A stretch of 64,000 nt of DNA from Novosphingobium meiothermophilum (GTDB taxonomy: Bacteria; Pseudomonadota; Alphaproteobacteria; Sphingomonadales; Sphingomonadaceae): contig NZ_QGHL01000004.1 of NCBI RefSeq assembly GCF_003171715.1, positions 186,001-250,000 of the forward strand. Direction: 5' to 3'. Shown piece by piece: positions 44,608 through 54,521 of this stretch. The position numbers and the translations under genes are program-made. Below the pieces are notes generated by a model. It saw nothing but the letters and a program-made list of their open reading frames with translations. It ran no database searches and had not been told where the DNA came from. Within the stretch, counting starts at the first letter, position 1, and each line of letters begins with the position of its first letter.

Positions 44608-45527
44608 CAGCCCAGCCGCGTTCCTGCCGGGATCGTCCGTCCGCGCAAGAGTGCTGCCGTCTCCATCGCGGGCCTTCCGGCTCGCTGGATCAGCACCGGC
44701 CGGATCGCGCCGCTGCCGCAGGCAATCGTCAGGCCATCGTCAAGCGTCACGCCAGCATCTGCTGCAACATCGTTTCCGGCCCCATCGACAACTTCGGCCG
44801 CCAGCACGCGGAAACGCTCGCCGTCCAGTTCGAAGAAGGCCCCCGGCGCAGGGGCAAAGGCGCGCACCTGCCGTTCCACGGCGCGCGCGTCGGCCGCAAA
44901 ATCAAGGCGGCTCTCGGCCTTGTCGATCTTGTGTGCATAGGTCACGCCTTCTTCAGGCTGCGCCACTGGCGGGTAGGCGGCCGGATTGCCCAGAACCTCG
45001 ATCATCAGCGCCGCGCCCTTTGCCGCCAGTTCCGCGGTAAGGTCGCCCGCCGTCTTCCCGTCCACGGGCGTTTCCACCTTTGCCAGCATCGGCCCGGTGT
45101 CCAGCCCGCGCTCCATCTGCATGATCGTCACCCCGGTCATCGCATCACCGGCAAGGATCGCGCGCTGAACCGGCGCCGCGCCGCGCCAGCGCGGCAGGAT
45201 CGATCCGTGAACGTTGAGGCACCCCATGCGCGGCGCATCAAGCACCGCCTGCGGCAGGATCAGGCCATAGGCGGCCACCACAGCCACATCGGCCCTGAGC
45301 GCGGCAAAGGCGTCCTGCTCCTGCGCACCTTTTAGCGAGACGGGCGTGCGCACTTCGATGCCGTGGGCCTCTGCCGCCAGATGCACGGGCGATGGCTGCA
45401 GCTTCTTGCCCCGGCCTGCCGGGCGGGGCGGCTGGCTGTAGGCGGCCACCACCACATGCCCTGCGGCGACCAGAGCTTCCAGCGTTGGCACCGCGAAATC
45501 GGGCGTTCCCATGAAGATGATGCGCAT
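44607..45527 (-). CDS. fmt: Methionyl-tRNA formyltransferase
   Basis: A 306-residue protein with [19 protein letters not shown] at the start, active-site Asn105 and His107 ([15 protein letters not shown]) and Asp143, and the C-terminal OB-like domain from about 205. It formylates Met-tRNA(fMet). An ATG six bases up (45533) is an alternative. Here fmt and truA form one unit, and def, the deformylase, lies on the other side of recR in the opposite direction rather than next to fmt. Confidence 0.97.
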   Translation of the reverse strand: MRIIFMGTPDFAVPTLEALVAAGHVVVAAYSQPPRPAGRGKKLQPSPVHLAAEAHGIEVRTPVSLKGAQEQDAFAALRADVAVVAAYGLILPQAVLDAPRMGCLNVHGSILPRWRGAAPVQRAILAGDAMTGVTIMQMERGLDTGPMLAKVETPVDGKTAGDLTAELAAKGAALMIEVLGNPAAYPPVAQPEEGVTYAHKIDKAESRLDFAADARAVERQVRAFAPAPGAFFELDGERFRVLAAEVVDGAGNDVAADAGVTLDDGLTIACGSGAIRPVLIQRAGRPAMETAALLRGRTIPAGTRLG

Positions 45528-45579
45528 AACCATCGCAAATGGCCTTCCGTTTGTCGGCTCCGGCCCTATCTGTGCCGTC

Positions 45580-46176
45580 ATGGCATCGCAAGAGATCGAG
45601 GCACTTTCCGGCGCACTGGCCCGCTTGCCGGGGCTTGGCCCCCGTTCGGCCCGGCGCGCCGTGCTCTGGCTTATCAAGCGCCGCGAAACCGCACTGCCGC
45701 AACTCCTCGATGCGCTGGGCAAGGTGCAGGAACTGCTGGTGGAATGCGCCACCTGCGGCAATGTCGATACCACCGACCCCTGCGGCATCTGTGCCGACCC
45801 CCGCCGCGATGCCCGCGCGATCTGCGTGGTCGAGGAAGTGGCTGATCTGTGGGCGCTGGACCGTGCGCGGCTGTTCACCGGCAAGTATCACGTGCTGGGC
45901 GGGCGACTTTCGGCACTCGAAGGCGTGCGCCCCGAAGATCTCGCGATCGGCGCGCTGCTCGATCGGGTGGCGCGGGGCGGCATCGACGAGGTGGTGCTGG
46001 CCATGAACGCCACGCTCGAAGGCCAGACCACCGCGCATTACATCGCCGAACGGCTCGAGGGCGCGGCGGTGCGCGTCACGCAATTGGCGCATGGCCTGCC
46101 GGTGGGTGGCGAACTGGATTACCTTGACGAAGGCACTCTGGCCCAGGCGCTGCGGGCAAGGCGGCCAGTGGCCTAG
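45580..46176 (+). CDS. recR: Recombination protein RecR
   Basis: A 198-residue RecR: helix-hairpin-helix with [11 protein letters not shown], the four-Cys zinc finger (Cys56, 59, 68, 71 in [16 protein letters not shown]), the Toprim domain starting at AICVVEE, and the C-terminal [16 protein letters not shown]. It loads RecA at gaps with RecF and RecO. ATG 45580 fits the family; a longer frame runs into the fmt promoter. Divergent from fmt. Confidence 0.97.
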   Translation: MASQEIEALSGALARLPGLGPRSARRAVLWLIKRRETALPQLLDALGKVQELLVECATCGNVDTTDPCGICADPRRDARAICVVEEVADLWALDRARLFTGKYHVLGGRLSALEGVRPEDLAIGALLDRVARGGIDEVVLAMNATLEGQTTAHYIAERLEGAAVRVTQLAHGLPVGGELDYLDEGTLAQALRARRPVA

Positions 46177-46220
46177 CAGCCATACTTGCGAAGCCTGCGC
46201 ACATTGCCTATCTGCCGCTC

Positions 46221-46787
46221 ATGGCCATCCGCGAAATCATCGAAGTTCCCGACCCGCGCCTCAAGCAGGTCTCCGTCCCCGTCGAAAAGTTCGACGACGA
46301 GCTTAAGACGCTTGTCGAGGACATGTTCGAGACGATGTATGATGCGCCCGGTATCGGCCTTGCCGCCATTCAGGTGGGTGTGCCGCTGCGCGTGCTGGTG
46401 ATCGATCTTCAGCCGGAAGACCCTGACGCCGAACCGGTTGCCTGCAACCACGATGGCCACCACCATCATCACCAGCCGACGAAGCGCGAACCGCGCGTGT
46501 TCATCAACCCCGAAATCCTCGATCCTTCGGCAGAACTCAGCGTCTATCAGGAAGGCTGCCTCTCGGTTCCGGAAATCTATGCCGAGGTGGAACGTCCCGC
46601 CACGATCCGCGCACGCTGGCAGGATCTCGATGGCAATGTTCATGAAGAGCAGATGGACGGCCTTCTGGCCACCTGCCTCCAGCACGAGATGGACCACCTC
46701 GAAGGCATCCTCTTCATCGACCACCTCTCGCGCCTGAAGCGCAACATGGCGCTGAAGAAGCTGGAAAAGCTGCGCAAGGCGGCCTGA
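46221..46787 (+). CDS. def: Peptide deformylase with a His-rich insertion
   Basis: A 188-residue type I deformylase. Motif 1 is [10 protein letters not shown] (44-53), motif 2 EGCLSVP (Cys113), motif 3 HEMDH (155-159): Cys113, His155 and His159 bind the Fe or Zn. Between strands, residues 75-85 ([11 protein letters not shown]) form an extra metal-binding-looking loop not found in E. coli Def. It removes the formyl group of nascent chains. 44 bases after recR. Confidence 0.96.
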   Translation: MAIREIIEVPDPRLKQVSVPVEKFDDELKTLVEDMFETMYDAPGIGLAAIQVGVPLRVLVIDLQPEDPDAEPVACNHDGHHHHHQPTKREPRVFINPEILDPSAELSVYQEGCLSVPEIYAEVERPATIRARWQDLDGNVHEEQMDGLLATCLQHEMDHLEGILFIDHLSRLKRNMALKKLEKLRKAA

Positions 46788-46796
46788 TCGGCACTT

Positions 46797-46817
46797 CCTT
46801 GCGGACCGACCGCAAGG
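46797..46817 (+). terminator. Short hairpin after def, weak terminator candidate
   Basis: CCTTGCGG (46797-46804) and CCGCAAGG (46810-46817) form a perfect 8-base stem with a 5-base loop, ten bases past the def stop. No T-run follows, so termination would be inefficient or Rho-assisted. Confidence 0.4.
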
Positions 46818-46879
46818 GAGCGATTGCCAGAATAATCCGCAGGCTGTAAGTTCACGCTTCGTTCTGATGCGGAGCCATT

Positions 46880-48412
46880 GTGGACCAGTCGCTGATTCTC
46901 GTCATCCTTGCTCTCCTTGCCGGTCTGGCGATTGGCTGGTTTCTCGGCTCGCGCCCGGTGGCCGAATGGCGTGCGCGGGCCGATAGCCGCGATGCCGAAG
47001 CGCGGGCGCACGAAGGCACGATCAAGGCGATGACGGTCGATCTGGCCGCCATGGCCGAGCGGACGAAGGCGCTGGAAGCCAGCCTCGCCGAATTGCAGTC
47101 CGTTCGCCGTGAACGCGACGAGCTGGCCCCTGCCCTTGCCGCTGCGCGCCAACAGGCCGCCGATGCCGCCGCCTTGCGCGCGGAACTGTCCGATGCGCGC
47201 ACGAGCCGCGAAACCCTGCGCGCCGAACTTGCTCGGATGAAGGCTGATGCCGCAAACTTCGAGGAACAGAAGCGGCTCCTTGTCGAAGCCCAGGATGCCT
47301 TGCGCAAGGAGTTCGAGAATGCGGGCAACAAGGTGCTGGAGAAGGCACAGGAAGCCTTCCTCGCCCGTGCCCAGTCGCGCTTCGAGGAAAGCGAAAAGAC
47401 CAGCGCCGAGCGGCTGAAGTCGCTCCTTGCTCCGGTCGATCAGCGGCTGAAAAGCTATGAAGAACAGGTCCAGAACCTTGAGAAGCAGCGGGTCGATGCC
47501 TTCGGCCAGTTGACCGGCCTGATCCAGTCGATGCGTGATGGTCAGGAAGCCGTGCGCGCCGCCGCCGCCCAGCTTGGCAATTCGCTGCGCAATGGCCCCA
47601 AAACGCGGGGCCGCTGGGGAGAACTGCAACTGCGCAACGTGCTCGAACAGTGCGGCCTTTCCGAACATACCGATTTCATCACCGAACATTCGGTGGAAAC
47701 CGAGGAAGGCCGCCTGCGCCCCGATGCCATCGTTCGCGTGCCCGGCAACAAGCTGCTGGTCATCGATGCCAAGGTCTCGCTCAACGCCTATCAGGATGCG
47801 TTCGAGGCCGAGGACGAGGACACCCGCAAGATCGCGCTCAATGCCCACGTCCAGTCGATGCGCAACCATATCCAGACACTGGGGGCCAAGTCCTACCAGT
47901 CGCAGTTCGAGGAAGCGCCCGACTACGTCCTTATGTTCGTGCCCGGCGAACACTTCATTGCCGCCGCGCTCGAACGCGATCCCGCGCTGTGGGATTTCGC
48001 GTTCGAACGGCGCGTGCTGCTGGCCAGCCCGACCAACCTTGTCGCCATCGCCCGCACGGTCGCGCAGGTATGGCGACAGGACGGCCTTGCCCGCGAAGCG
48101 CGCGAGATCGGTCGCATGGGCGGCGAACTCTATGACCGACTGGCCGTTGCGGCCGAACATCTCAAGCGGGTGGGCAACGGGCTGGACAGCGCGGTGAGCA
48201 ATTACAACAAGTTCGTCGGCAGCTTCGAACGCAACGTGCTTTCGGCCGGACGCCGCCTGCGCGACAAGCATATCGAGATCGGCAAGCGCGAGATCGAGGA
48301 AGTGCCTCTGGTGGAATCCGCGCCGCGCTATGCCGAAGCGGAATCCCCCGCACTCGCGGCCATTGCCGGAAATGAAAGGGCCAGCGCCGAAGGAGAGCCG
48401 ACAGCGCCATGA
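46880..48412 (+). CDS. rmuC: DNA recombination protein RmuC
   Basis: A 510-residue protein: N-terminal membrane helix (about 4-22), a long coiled coil (about 35-200, Ala/Glu/Arg-rich heptads) and the nuclease-like RmuC domain (about 225-440) with RGRWGELQLRNVLEQ, DAIVRVPGNKLLVIDAKVSL and YVLMFVPGEHFI. RmuC limits inversions at short repeats. Start is GTG at 46880 with GGAG five bases upstream. It overlaps the next gene by four bases. Confidence 0.94.
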   Translation: MDQSLILVILALLAGLAIGWFLGSRPVAEWRARADSRDAEARAHEGTIKAMTVDLAAMAERTKALEASLAELQSVRRERDELAPALAAARQQAADAAALRAELSDARTSRETLRAELARMKADAANFEEQKRLLVEAQDALRKEFENAGNKVLEKAQEAFLARAQSRFEESEKTSAERLKSLLAPVDQRLKSYEEQVQNLEKQRVDAFGQLTGLIQSMRDGQEAVRAAAAQLGNSLRNGPKTRGRWGELQLRNVLEQCGLSEHTDFITEHSVETEEGRLRPDAIVRVPGNKLLVIDAKVSLNAYQDAFEAEDEDTRKIALNAHVQSMRNHIQTLGAKSYQSQFEEAPDYVLMFVPGEHFIAAALERDPALWDFAFERRVLLASPTNLVAIARTVAQVWRQDGLAREAREIGRMGGELYDRLAVAAEHLKRVGNGLDSAVSNYNKFVGSFERNVLSAGRRLRDKHIEIGKREIEEVPLVESAPRYAEAESPALAAIAGNERASAEGEPTAP

Positions 48413-49194
48413 ACGGATGGCAGCGGCCCTTGCTTGCGCTCCTTGTCGGTGCTGTGGCGCTGGCAGGGTGCGACAGGACACCGCAGCCACCCGTATCCCC
48501 CGCCGCCAAAGCTGCGGCCGCGCAAGCCTCTGCTGCTGCACCGCCCGAACCAGACCCGGCACCCACGCCCGCCCCAAAGCCCGGCATTTCGCCCCCGCCC
48601 GATCAAGCCGCGCCAGAGGCGCTGGCGGGCCTCACTTACCCGCCGCAGGATGAATGCACGGCAAAGCCTGGCTGGCCCGCCTTCCGCAAAAGCCTTGGCA
48701 ACGCCATCCGCGCCCGCGATGCCGAAGCCCTTGTCGCGCTTGCCGCCCCCGACATCATGCTCGATTACGGCGGCGGCAGCGGCATTGCCGAACTGAAGCG
48801 GCGCCTTGCCGATCCGGCAAACGGCCTCTGGCAAGAACTCGCCGCGATCCTGCCGCTGGGCTGCGCGGTCGAAGGCGGGCTGGCGGCAATGCCATGGGTG
48901 TTCTGGAACGTGCCCGAAACGGTCGACAGCTATCATGCCATGCTGGTTCTGGGCGATGCCACCCCGCTGCGCAAATCACCCGGAGGCAAGGTCATCAGCC
49001 CGGTCGGCTGGTTTCTCGTCGGCATCGATCCGATGGCATTCGACCGGACCAAGCCGGAAACACAGGTCACGCTCGACAATGGCCAGAAGGGCTGGGTCGA
49101 AACGGCCAGACTGCGCAGCCTGCTAGACTACCGCCTGATTGCAGAACCAGCCGATGGCACATGGCGCATCACCGCCTTCATCGCGGGCGACTGA
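48409..49194 (+). CDS. Lipoprotein with Pro/Ala linker and SH3-like C-terminus
   Basis: A 261-residue lipoprotein: lipobox ALAGC (Cys21), a Pro/Ala-rich linker of about 45 residues, then a globular domain with TPLRKSPGGKVISPVGW and LDNGQKGWVETARLR, which looks like a bacterial SH3 domain for cell-wall contact. ATGA overlap with rmuC means coupled translation. No experimentally known family recognised. Confidence 0.82.
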   Translation: MNGWQRPLLALLVGAVALAGCDRTPQPPVSPAAKAAAAQASAAAPPEPDPAPTPAPKPGISPPPDQAAPEALAGLTYPPQDECTAKPGWPAFRKSLGNAIRARDAEALVALAAPDIMLDYGGGSGIAELKRRLADPANGLWQELAAILPLGCAVEGGLAAMPWVFWNVPETVDSYHAMLVLGDATPLRKSPGGKVISPVGWFLVGIDPMAFDRTKPETQVTLDNGQKGWVETARLRSLLDYRLIAEPADGTWRITAFIAGD

Positions 49195-49202
49195 TCCGGC
49201 GG

Positions 49203-49622
49203 TCAGGACGCCTTGAGCTGGAGTTGCAGCTCATGCCCGCCCGATACCAGCCGCATGGCGGAACCGCGGCGCTCCATTTCAGGCGCAGCAGACAGCAGCG
49301 CATTGACCGCCTCTTCCTGCGCCCAGACCGGCCCTTCGCAATACATCCGGGTCGCCATGAGCGGACCGGCCAGCAAGCGGGTGCCTTCGACGCGGTATTC
49401 GCCGCCGATGGAATTGCAGCCGACATGGGCGGAAAGCCGCTCGGCATCGAAGCGCATCATCGCACGGTCTGGCGCGACGGGGGCGGCGCCATCGATCTTC
49501 ACGATGGTCCACTGCGTTCCGGCAAGACCCGCTGCACTGCCGCTCCCGGTCGCGCAGCCGCCTGCCAGTGCGGTGGCGGCCATGATCGTGACGATTGCGC
49601 AAAGGCGGCGGGCTGACATCAT
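49203..49622 (-). CDS. META-domain lipoprotein (HslJ-like)
   Basis: A 139-residue protein with lipobox AGGC (Cys23) and a META domain: GTQWTIVKIDG, MRFDAERLSAHVGCNSIGGEY and LLAGPLMATRMYCEG, where the second Cys pair is typical. HslJ-type proteins are outer-membrane or periplasmic and linked to heat and antibiotic tolerance. Start at 49622; adjacent ATG 49619 and GTG 49628 are alternatives. Convergent with the lipoprotein gene before it. Confidence 0.85.
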   Translation of the reverse strand: MMSARRLCAIVTIMAATALAGGCATGSGSAAGLAGTQWTIVKIDGAAPVAPDRAMMRFDAERLSAHVGCNSIGGEYRVEGTRLLAGPLMATRMYCEGPVWAQEEAVNALLSAAPEMERRGSAMRLVSGGHELQLQLKAS

Positions 49623-49680
49623 GCGCACAGGCTATACCCGCCTGCCTGAGCAGCCGATTAACCGCACCCTACGCAATCGT

Positions 49681-50496
49681 TCAGCCTGCGCGGCCTGCTT
49701 CAAGCCGGGCCAGCACCTCATAGGCCAGCACTGCGCCAGCGACTGCGGCATTGAGGCTGTCTGCCCTGCCCCTCATGGGCATGGTCACGCGCAGGTCGCA
49801 GGCCATTTCGTATTCAAGCGGCAGGCCGCGCGATTCGTTGCCCACCATGACAAAGCACGGCGCGGCATAGGGCGCATCGCGATAGGGAACTGCATCGCGC
49901 AGCGATGCCGCCACCAGTTGCCCCTCTCCGGCGCGAAGCCAGGCCAGAAACCCGTCCCAGCGGACCTGCGCAAGCTGCCGGGTGAAGATCGCCCCCATGC
50001 TGGCGCGCACTGCCTCGACCGAGAAGGGATCGGCGCATTCATCAATCAGGATCAGCCCGCCGGCGCCCACTGCATCGGCGGTGCGCAGCATCGTGCCCAG
50101 ATTGCCCGGATCGCGCATGGCATGGGCCACCAGCCAGATGGAGGCGGCGTTGCGGTCGATCAGCCGGATCGAGGTGTCCCATTCGGCAAAGACCCCGGCA
50201 ACGGCCTGCGGGTTCTCCTTGCCAGTCACCTTGGCCAGGATATCAAGCGGCAGTTCGATCACCTCGCCCCCGGCACGGGCAACCTCGGTCTCCAGTTCGT
50301 CGAGAAGCGGATGCCCTTCGCGGCCCTGCGCCATCAGCAGCATTTCGGGCAGGCGTCCGCCTTCACGCGCGTCTGTCAGCAGGCGCAGACCTTCGGCAAG
50401 GAACTTTCGCTCTCGCCGCCGGTGCTTCTTCTCGCGCAGCGAACGGACGAACTTGACCGTCGGGTTGGAATAGCCGGTGATGATCTTGCGCGTCAT
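49681..50496 (-). CDS. SpoU/TrmH family RNA 2'-O-methyltransferase
   Basis: A 271-residue SPOUT methyltransferase: an N-terminal substrate-binding domain (KFVRSLREKKHRRRERKFL, as in RlmB/TrmH) and the knotted domain with MRDPGNLGTMLRTADA (motif 1), FVMVGNESRGLP (motif 2) and MPMRGRADSLNAAVAGAV (motif 3). It methylates ribose in rRNA or tRNA; the exact target cannot be read. Just downstream of ptsH, 40 bases away, on the same strand. Confidence 0.92.
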   Translation of the reverse strand: MTRKIITGYSNPTVKFVRSLREKKHRRRERKFLAEGLRLLTDAREGGRLPEMLLMAQGREGHPLLDELETEVARAGGEVIELPLDILAKVTGKENPQAVAGVFAEWDTSIRLIDRNAASIWLVAHAMRDPGNLGTMLRTADAVGAGGLILIDECADPFSVEAVRASMGAIFTRQLAQVRWDGFLAWLRAGEGQLVAASLRDAVPYRDAPYAAPCFVMVGNESRGLPLEYEMACDLRVTMPMRGRADSLNAAVAGAVLAYEVLARLEAGRAG

Positions 50497-50536
50497 TGCG
50501 CCCCCATGCGGCAGCAATGCGCCTGCGGCAAGCGAA

Positions 50537-50833
50537 TCAGTCTTCGCCGAAACCGTCCTTGATAAGGCCGGTAAGCTTCATCAGGATCGCGTCAGCCTCG
50601 CCTTCAGGCCCGGCCACGGCAACGTCCACGGTATCGCCCCGCGCCGCGCCCAGCATCATCAGCCCCAGGATGGAGCCGCCATTGGCATCGGTGCCGTCCT
50701 TGCTCACCGTCACGTCGAAACCCTGCGGCAGCTTGGCCACGGCGTTGACGAACTTGGCGCTGGCGCGGGCATGGAGGCCCCGCTGGTTGACGATCGTCAC
50801 GGTTTCGCGGGTGACATAGCCCTGTTCCGGCAT
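50537..50833 (-). CDS. ptsH: HPr phosphocarrier of the regulatory PTS
   Basis: A 98-residue HPr with the phospho-His21 site (RGLHARASAKF) and Ser54 in GGSILGLMML, the regulatory serine that HprK phosphorylates. In alphaproteobacteria without sugar EIIC permeases this HPr-EIIA pair is regulatory. ATG at 50833 directly follows the EIIA stop and has AGGA eight bases upstream; ATG 50842 is possible too. Enzyme I (ptsP) is not in the window. Confidence 0.93.
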   Translation of the reverse strand: MPEQGYVTRETVTIVNQRGLHARASAKFVNAVAKLPQGFDVTVSKDGTDANGGSILGLMMLGAARGDTVDVAVAGPEGEADAILMKLTGLIKDGFGED

Positions 50834-50834
50834 C

Positions 50835-51239
50835 TCATGCATCCTGTCCCAGAAACTCGGAAGCGATCGTTATGTAGTTGCGCCCGGCATCGCGCGCCGC
50901 CGCTGTCGCTTCCTTCACGCCCATGCTGTTGCGGGCCTTGGCCAGTCTGATGAGCATGGGCAGATTGATCCCGGCGATCACTTCGATCCGGCCTGCCTGC
51001 ATCAGCGAAATGGCGAGGTTCGAAGGCGTGCCGCCGAACAGGTCGGTCAGGATGATGACGCCTTCGCCGCTGTCGACCCGGCGGATGGCGTCGGCAATTT
51101 CCTTGCGCCGCTTTTCCATGTCATCGTTGGGGCCGATGCAGACGCCGATGATATCCGTCTGCCGCCCGACAACGTGCTCCATCGCGTGGATGAACTCGTC
51201 GGCAAGCGCGCCGTGTGTAACCAGAATGAGACCGATCAT
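50835..51239 (-). CDS. PTS EIIA component, mannose (fructose) family
   Basis: A 134-residue EIIA-Man protein with His9 in ILVTHGALADEF as the phosphorylation site, LTDLFGGTPSNLA, and the INLPMLIRLA segment. With HPr, HprK and Enzyme I it forms a phosphorylation relay with no sugar permease, which signals carbon or nitrogen state. It begins 196 bases after rapZ; I saw no feature in that gap. Confidence 0.93.
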   Translation of the reverse strand: MIGLILVTHGALADEFIHAMEHVVGRQTDIIGVCIGPNDDMEKRRKEIADAIRRVDSGEGVIILTDLFGGTPSNLAISLMQAGRIEVIAGINLPMLIRLAKARNSMGVKEATAAARDAGRNYITIASEFLGQDA

Positions 51240-51435
51240 GAAAGGGACAGGCTCCGAAGTGCGGCCGTGCATCCCGCCTTGCCGGCCATGGCCGCCGGGA
51301 CCAGAACAGCCGGGGCCGAAAACGCCGGAATGGCACGATGGCTGGGCACGCAAGACGATTGGGGATCGAAATGCATGGCTTCCAGTGCTGTCCCACCCAT
51401 CCTTGTTCTTCCCCGCTGCCTGCGCCCGGTCCTGC

Positions 51436-52365
51436 TCACGGTTTAGCTCCTTCGAGCAGATCGGCCGGTCGCGACGCGAGGTTGCGATGAAGCAATGTGG
51501 GTGAAAATCCCGCGTCGCGCAAGGCAGAAGCAATCTGTTCGGCCATGAACACCGATCGGTGTCGTCCGCCTGTGCAGCCGAAAGCCACATGAACATAGGC
51601 TTTGCCCTGCTCCTCGTAGCGCGGCAGCAGCAGCAGCAACAGATCGCGGATCCGGCTGAAAGCCTCGGCAAATGCGGGATCGGTGCGGATGTAGTCGCCC
51701 ACCGCGGCATCCTGTCCGGTCCGCGGGCGCAGGGCATCAACCCAGTGCGGGTTGGCCAGAAACCGCATGTCGAAAACCAGATCGGCAAGGGGCGGGGTGC
51801 CGCGCGAAAATCCGAAGCTGCTGATCGTCAGCGTGGTGGGCGCACCCGTTTCCTGACCGAACTGTGCCCGAATCGCCGCTTGCAGATCATTGCTGGTATA
51901 GTTCGTGGTGCTGATGACCACATCGGCCCAGCGGCGCAGCGGCTCCAGCAGCTCGCGCTCGGCGGCGATGCCCACGGCGGCGGGCTTGTCCTCGCTCATC
52001 GGATGGCGACGGCGTGTTTCGTTGTAGCGCCGTTCCAGCTCGGTGCCTGCGCAATCCAGGAACAGGGTCGTGATCTGAAGGTCGGGCCGCTGCGACAGCG
52101 CCTTGACCAGCCGGATGGTGCGCGCCGGATCAAAACCGCGCGTGCGCGTGTCGAAACCGATGGCCATAGGCGCGCCCGCCTCGATCCCCACCTCGCTCCG
52201 CGCCGAACCGGGTTCGGTCTCCAGCAGACGGTCAAGCAGGCGGATCGGGAAATTGTCGATGGCTTCCCAGCCCAGATCCTCCAGCGTGCGCAGCGCCGTC
52301 GTCTTGCCCGCGCCCAGCATTCCGGTCACGAGCAGGATGCGCTGGGGTGAAGGATTGCGGATCAT
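51436..52365 (-). CDS. rapZ: RapZ/YvcJ family nucleotide-binding protein
   Basis: A 309-residue P-loop protein: Walker A GMLGAGKT (15-22), the GFDTRTRGF turn, NETRRRHPMSE and the C-terminal HVAFGCTGGRHRSVFMAEQI. In enterobacteria RapZ binds GlmZ/GlmY RNAs and controls glucosamine-6-phosphate synthase; in alphaproteobacteria the gene lies between hprK and the EIIA gene as here, where its RNA target is uncertain. 105 bases after hprK. Confidence 0.93.
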   Translation of the reverse strand: MIRNPSPQRILLVTGMLGAGKTTALRTLEDLGWEAIDNFPIRLLDRLLETEPGSARSEVGIEAGAPMAIGFDTRTRGFDPARTIRLVKALSQRPDLQITTLFLDCAGTELERRYNETRRRHPMSEDKPAAVGIAAERELLEPLRRWADVVISTTNYTSNDLQAAIRAQFGQETGAPTTLTISSFGFSRGTPPLADLVFDMRFLANPHWVDALRPRTGQDAAVGDYIRTDPAFAEAFSRIRDLLLLLLPRYEEQGKAYVHVAFGCTGGRHRSVFMAEQIASALRDAGFSPTLLHRNLASRPADLLEGAKP

Positions 52366-52470
52366 CTCGTTGTGCCTGCCTATTGGTCCGGATGAACGCC
52401 CGGCCCCCTGCCATGCTGCTTTGCGCGCTTCCGCAGGGCTTGGGAAGTCCGCATTGCCAACTCATTCCTG

Positions 52471-52911
52471 TCAGGCGTGGTCCAGCCCATACTGGCGCAG
52501 CGCCAGCTCCGCCTTCAGGGCCAGAACCGGGCTGGACGGCCACAGCCGCACCAGTGGCAGTTCCACCCCCAGAAGGCGCGTCCGTTCGGCCGCTTCGATG
52601 AACCTTTCCGCCGCATCGTCAAGGCGGATCACCAGCGCCACCGGCACCGGGGCCGAGACCGGCAAGTCCACAAGGCCCAGGTTGCGCACCTCCAGCTTGC
52701 CCGCAATCGCAGGATGCGGCGCCGCCACCAGCCTTGCGTCTGCCGCACGGAGCATCACGCCATCATCACCCACCAGCACTGCCCCCCGATCGATCAGGGC
52801 CAGGGCCAGGCTCGATTTACCCGATCCCGGCGCGCCATCAATCAGCAGGCCCCGCCCGCCCACGGCAACGCACGAGAACTGCGCCGCGCGAAGTCCATCA
52901 CCTTCGCTCAT
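52471..52911 (-). CDS. hprK: Short HPr kinase/phosphorylase
   Basis: A 146-residue protein that keeps only the C-terminal kinase part of HprK; the N-terminal domain of the about 310-residue Gram-positive enzyme is missing, as usual for alphaproteobacteria. Walker A is GAPGSGKS (26-33), followed by LVGDDGVML with the acidic metal site and KLEVRNLGLVDLP, the HprK signature. It phosphorylates the HPr serine. It overlaps chvG by four bases. Confidence 0.92.
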   Translation of the reverse strand: MSEGDGLRAAQFSCVAVGGRGLLIDGAPGSGKSSLALALIDRGAVLVGDDGVMLRAADARLVAAPHPAIAGKLEVRNLGLVDLPVSAPVPVALVIRLDDAAERFIEAAERTRLLGVELPLVRLWPSSPVLALKAELALRQYGLDHA

Positions 52912-54521
52912 TCGTCGGCCTCAACATCCAGCGGCACGCTCAGCACCAGCCATGCGCCGCGCTTTCCGTCCGGCCGGTCGGCAATCGTCAGTGTGCCGTC
53001 GTGGGCTTCGGCAATCGTGCGGGCAATGGCAAGCCCCAGGCCGCTGTGCGCGCCGAAGGCTTCCTCGACAGGGCGCACCGAATGGAACCGCTCGAACACC
53101 TTCTCGCGCTCGCTCTCAGGAATGCCCGGCCCCTCGTCGACAACGGCGATATGGGCCGCCTCGCCATCTCCCCAGACGATCACTTCCACCACGCCTCCTG
53201 GCGGCGAGAACGAGACCGCATTGTCCAGCAGGTTTTCCAGAACGCGCTCAAGCCGCGCGGCATCGCCGGGCACCACACAATCGCCGCCGTCGCGGCGCAG
53301 GCGGACCGGCACCGATCCGCGCGTGCGCACATCGCGCGCGCCCACCACCTGCGCGGCAAGCGCTGCCAGATCAACCGGCAGGAAGGTCGCCCGGCTCAGC
53401 TCGGCATCGATCCTGCTGGCATCCGCGATTTCGGTAATCAGGCGGTCGATCCGCTGCACGTCGTGGGCGGCAATGTCGGCAAGCTGGCGGCGCAGCCCCG
53501 CATCCTCCACGCGCTGCATGGTCTCCAGCGCGCTCGACAGCGATGCCAGCGGGTTCTTCAGCTCGTGCGCCACATCGGCAGCAAAGGTTTCCACCGCGTC
53601 GATGCGCTGGCGCAGCGCGGTCGTCATGTCGGATACCGCGCGCGCCAGCAGGCCGATTTCATCGCCCCGTTCGGGCAGGCGCGGCACCACCACTTCGCGC
53701 TCGCGGCCCAGCCGCACCCGCACTGCCGCCCGCACCAGCGCGCGCAGCGGCTGCACGATGGTTCGCGCCAGATAGAGCGAAAGCTGCACCGAAAGCAGCA
53801 GCGCAAGGCCGATGATGATGACCAGCGTCTGGCGCGCATCGCGCACCGACTGCGTGATGTCGAGCGCATTGCGCAGCGAAAGCAGAACCTCACCCTGTGC
53901 GCCCACCGGGGTTGCCGCAGTGATGATCGGGGTGCGATCGGGCGCATAGCGCAGGTAGACTGCGGTCTGGCCGGAGGTGCGCGCCGCCTGTATTTCGGGC
54001 CATGAACCGGCGGGGCGCTCGGCTGTATCGCTGTAGCGTTCGATCACAGGCGCATTGACGATGAAATCCACCCCCCGATCCAGCCAGCGCGCCGCCTGCT
54101 GATACCACGGCTCGCTTTCCGGATCGATCAGCGCGAAGGACGGCGGCGCCAGCGCGAAACTGTCGGCCAGCAGGTGACTCTCCCCGTCGTAAAGCCGCAG
54201 CCGCAGCATCTGCTTGGTGCCGATCCGGACAAGCAACTGGCGGCGACGCGCCGCGTCTGCCCCTTCCAGCGCTTCGGCGGCGATCTCCGCCTCGGCCCGC
54301 GCCAGCTTGAAGCGCTCCTCGATAAGCTGCTTGCGATAGCTGTCGAGATAGAAGAAGCCCCCTGCCAGCAACGCCAGCGCGATCACGTTGACAAACAGGA
54401 TGCGGGTGGTGAGCGAGACCCCGCGAATGCGCCACAACTGGCGAAGCCGTCCGCCCCCCCGGTCGCGTGACGGATGAGCCGCGGCGCTATTGTTCGTCGG
54501 CAAAGCTGTAGCCTGCACCAT
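52908..54521 (-). CDS. chvG: Sensor histidine kinase ChvG
   Basis: About 537 residues: two membrane helices (about residues 43-61 and near 240) flank a periplasmic sensor domain, then HAMP, HisKA with the phospho-His in [13 protein letters not shown], and HATPase with [18 protein letters not shown] and GLGLAIAR. ChvG/ExoS senses acid or envelope stress. The start is uncertain: ATG 54521 overlaps chvI by 35 bases; TTG at 54437 would give 509 residues. Gene order chvI-chvG-hprK-rapZ-EIIA-ptsH is the usual alphaproteobacterial one. Confidence 0.93.
   Translation of the reverse strand: MVQATALPTNNSAAAHPSRDRGGGRLRQLWRIRGVSLTTRILFVNVIALALLAGGFFYLDSYRKQLIEERFKLARAEAEIAAEALEGADAARRRQLLVRIGTKQMLRLRLYDGESHLLADSFALAPPSFALIDPESEPWYQQAARWLDRGVDFIVNAPVIERYSDTAERPAGSWPEIQAARTSGQTAVYLRYAPDRTPIITAATPVGAQGEVLLSLRNALDITQSVRDARQTLVIIIGLALLLSVQLSLYLARTIVQPLRALVRAAVRVRLGREREVVVPRLPERGDEIGLLARAVSDMTTALRQRIDAVETFAADVAHELKNPLASLSSALETMQRVEDAGLRRQLADIAAHDVQRIDRLITEIADASRIDAELSRATFLPVDLAALAAQVVGARDVRTRGSVPVRLRRDGGDCVVPGDAARLERVLENLLDNAVSFSPPGGVVEVIVWGDGEAAHIAVVDEGPGIPESEREKVFERFHSVRPVEEAFGAHSGLGLAIARTIAEAHDGTLTIADRPDGKRGAWLVLSVPLDVEADE

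Noticed and set aside
42550..44940. Plus-strand frame of 796 codons opposite the oxidoreductase, truA and fmt
   Set aside because: It passes through three clear minus-strand genes and has the composition of a complementary frame.
46640..48577. Minus-strand frame of 645 codons opposite rmuC
   Set aside because: Shadow frame of rmuC; no motifs, and it would overlap def and the lipoprotein gene.
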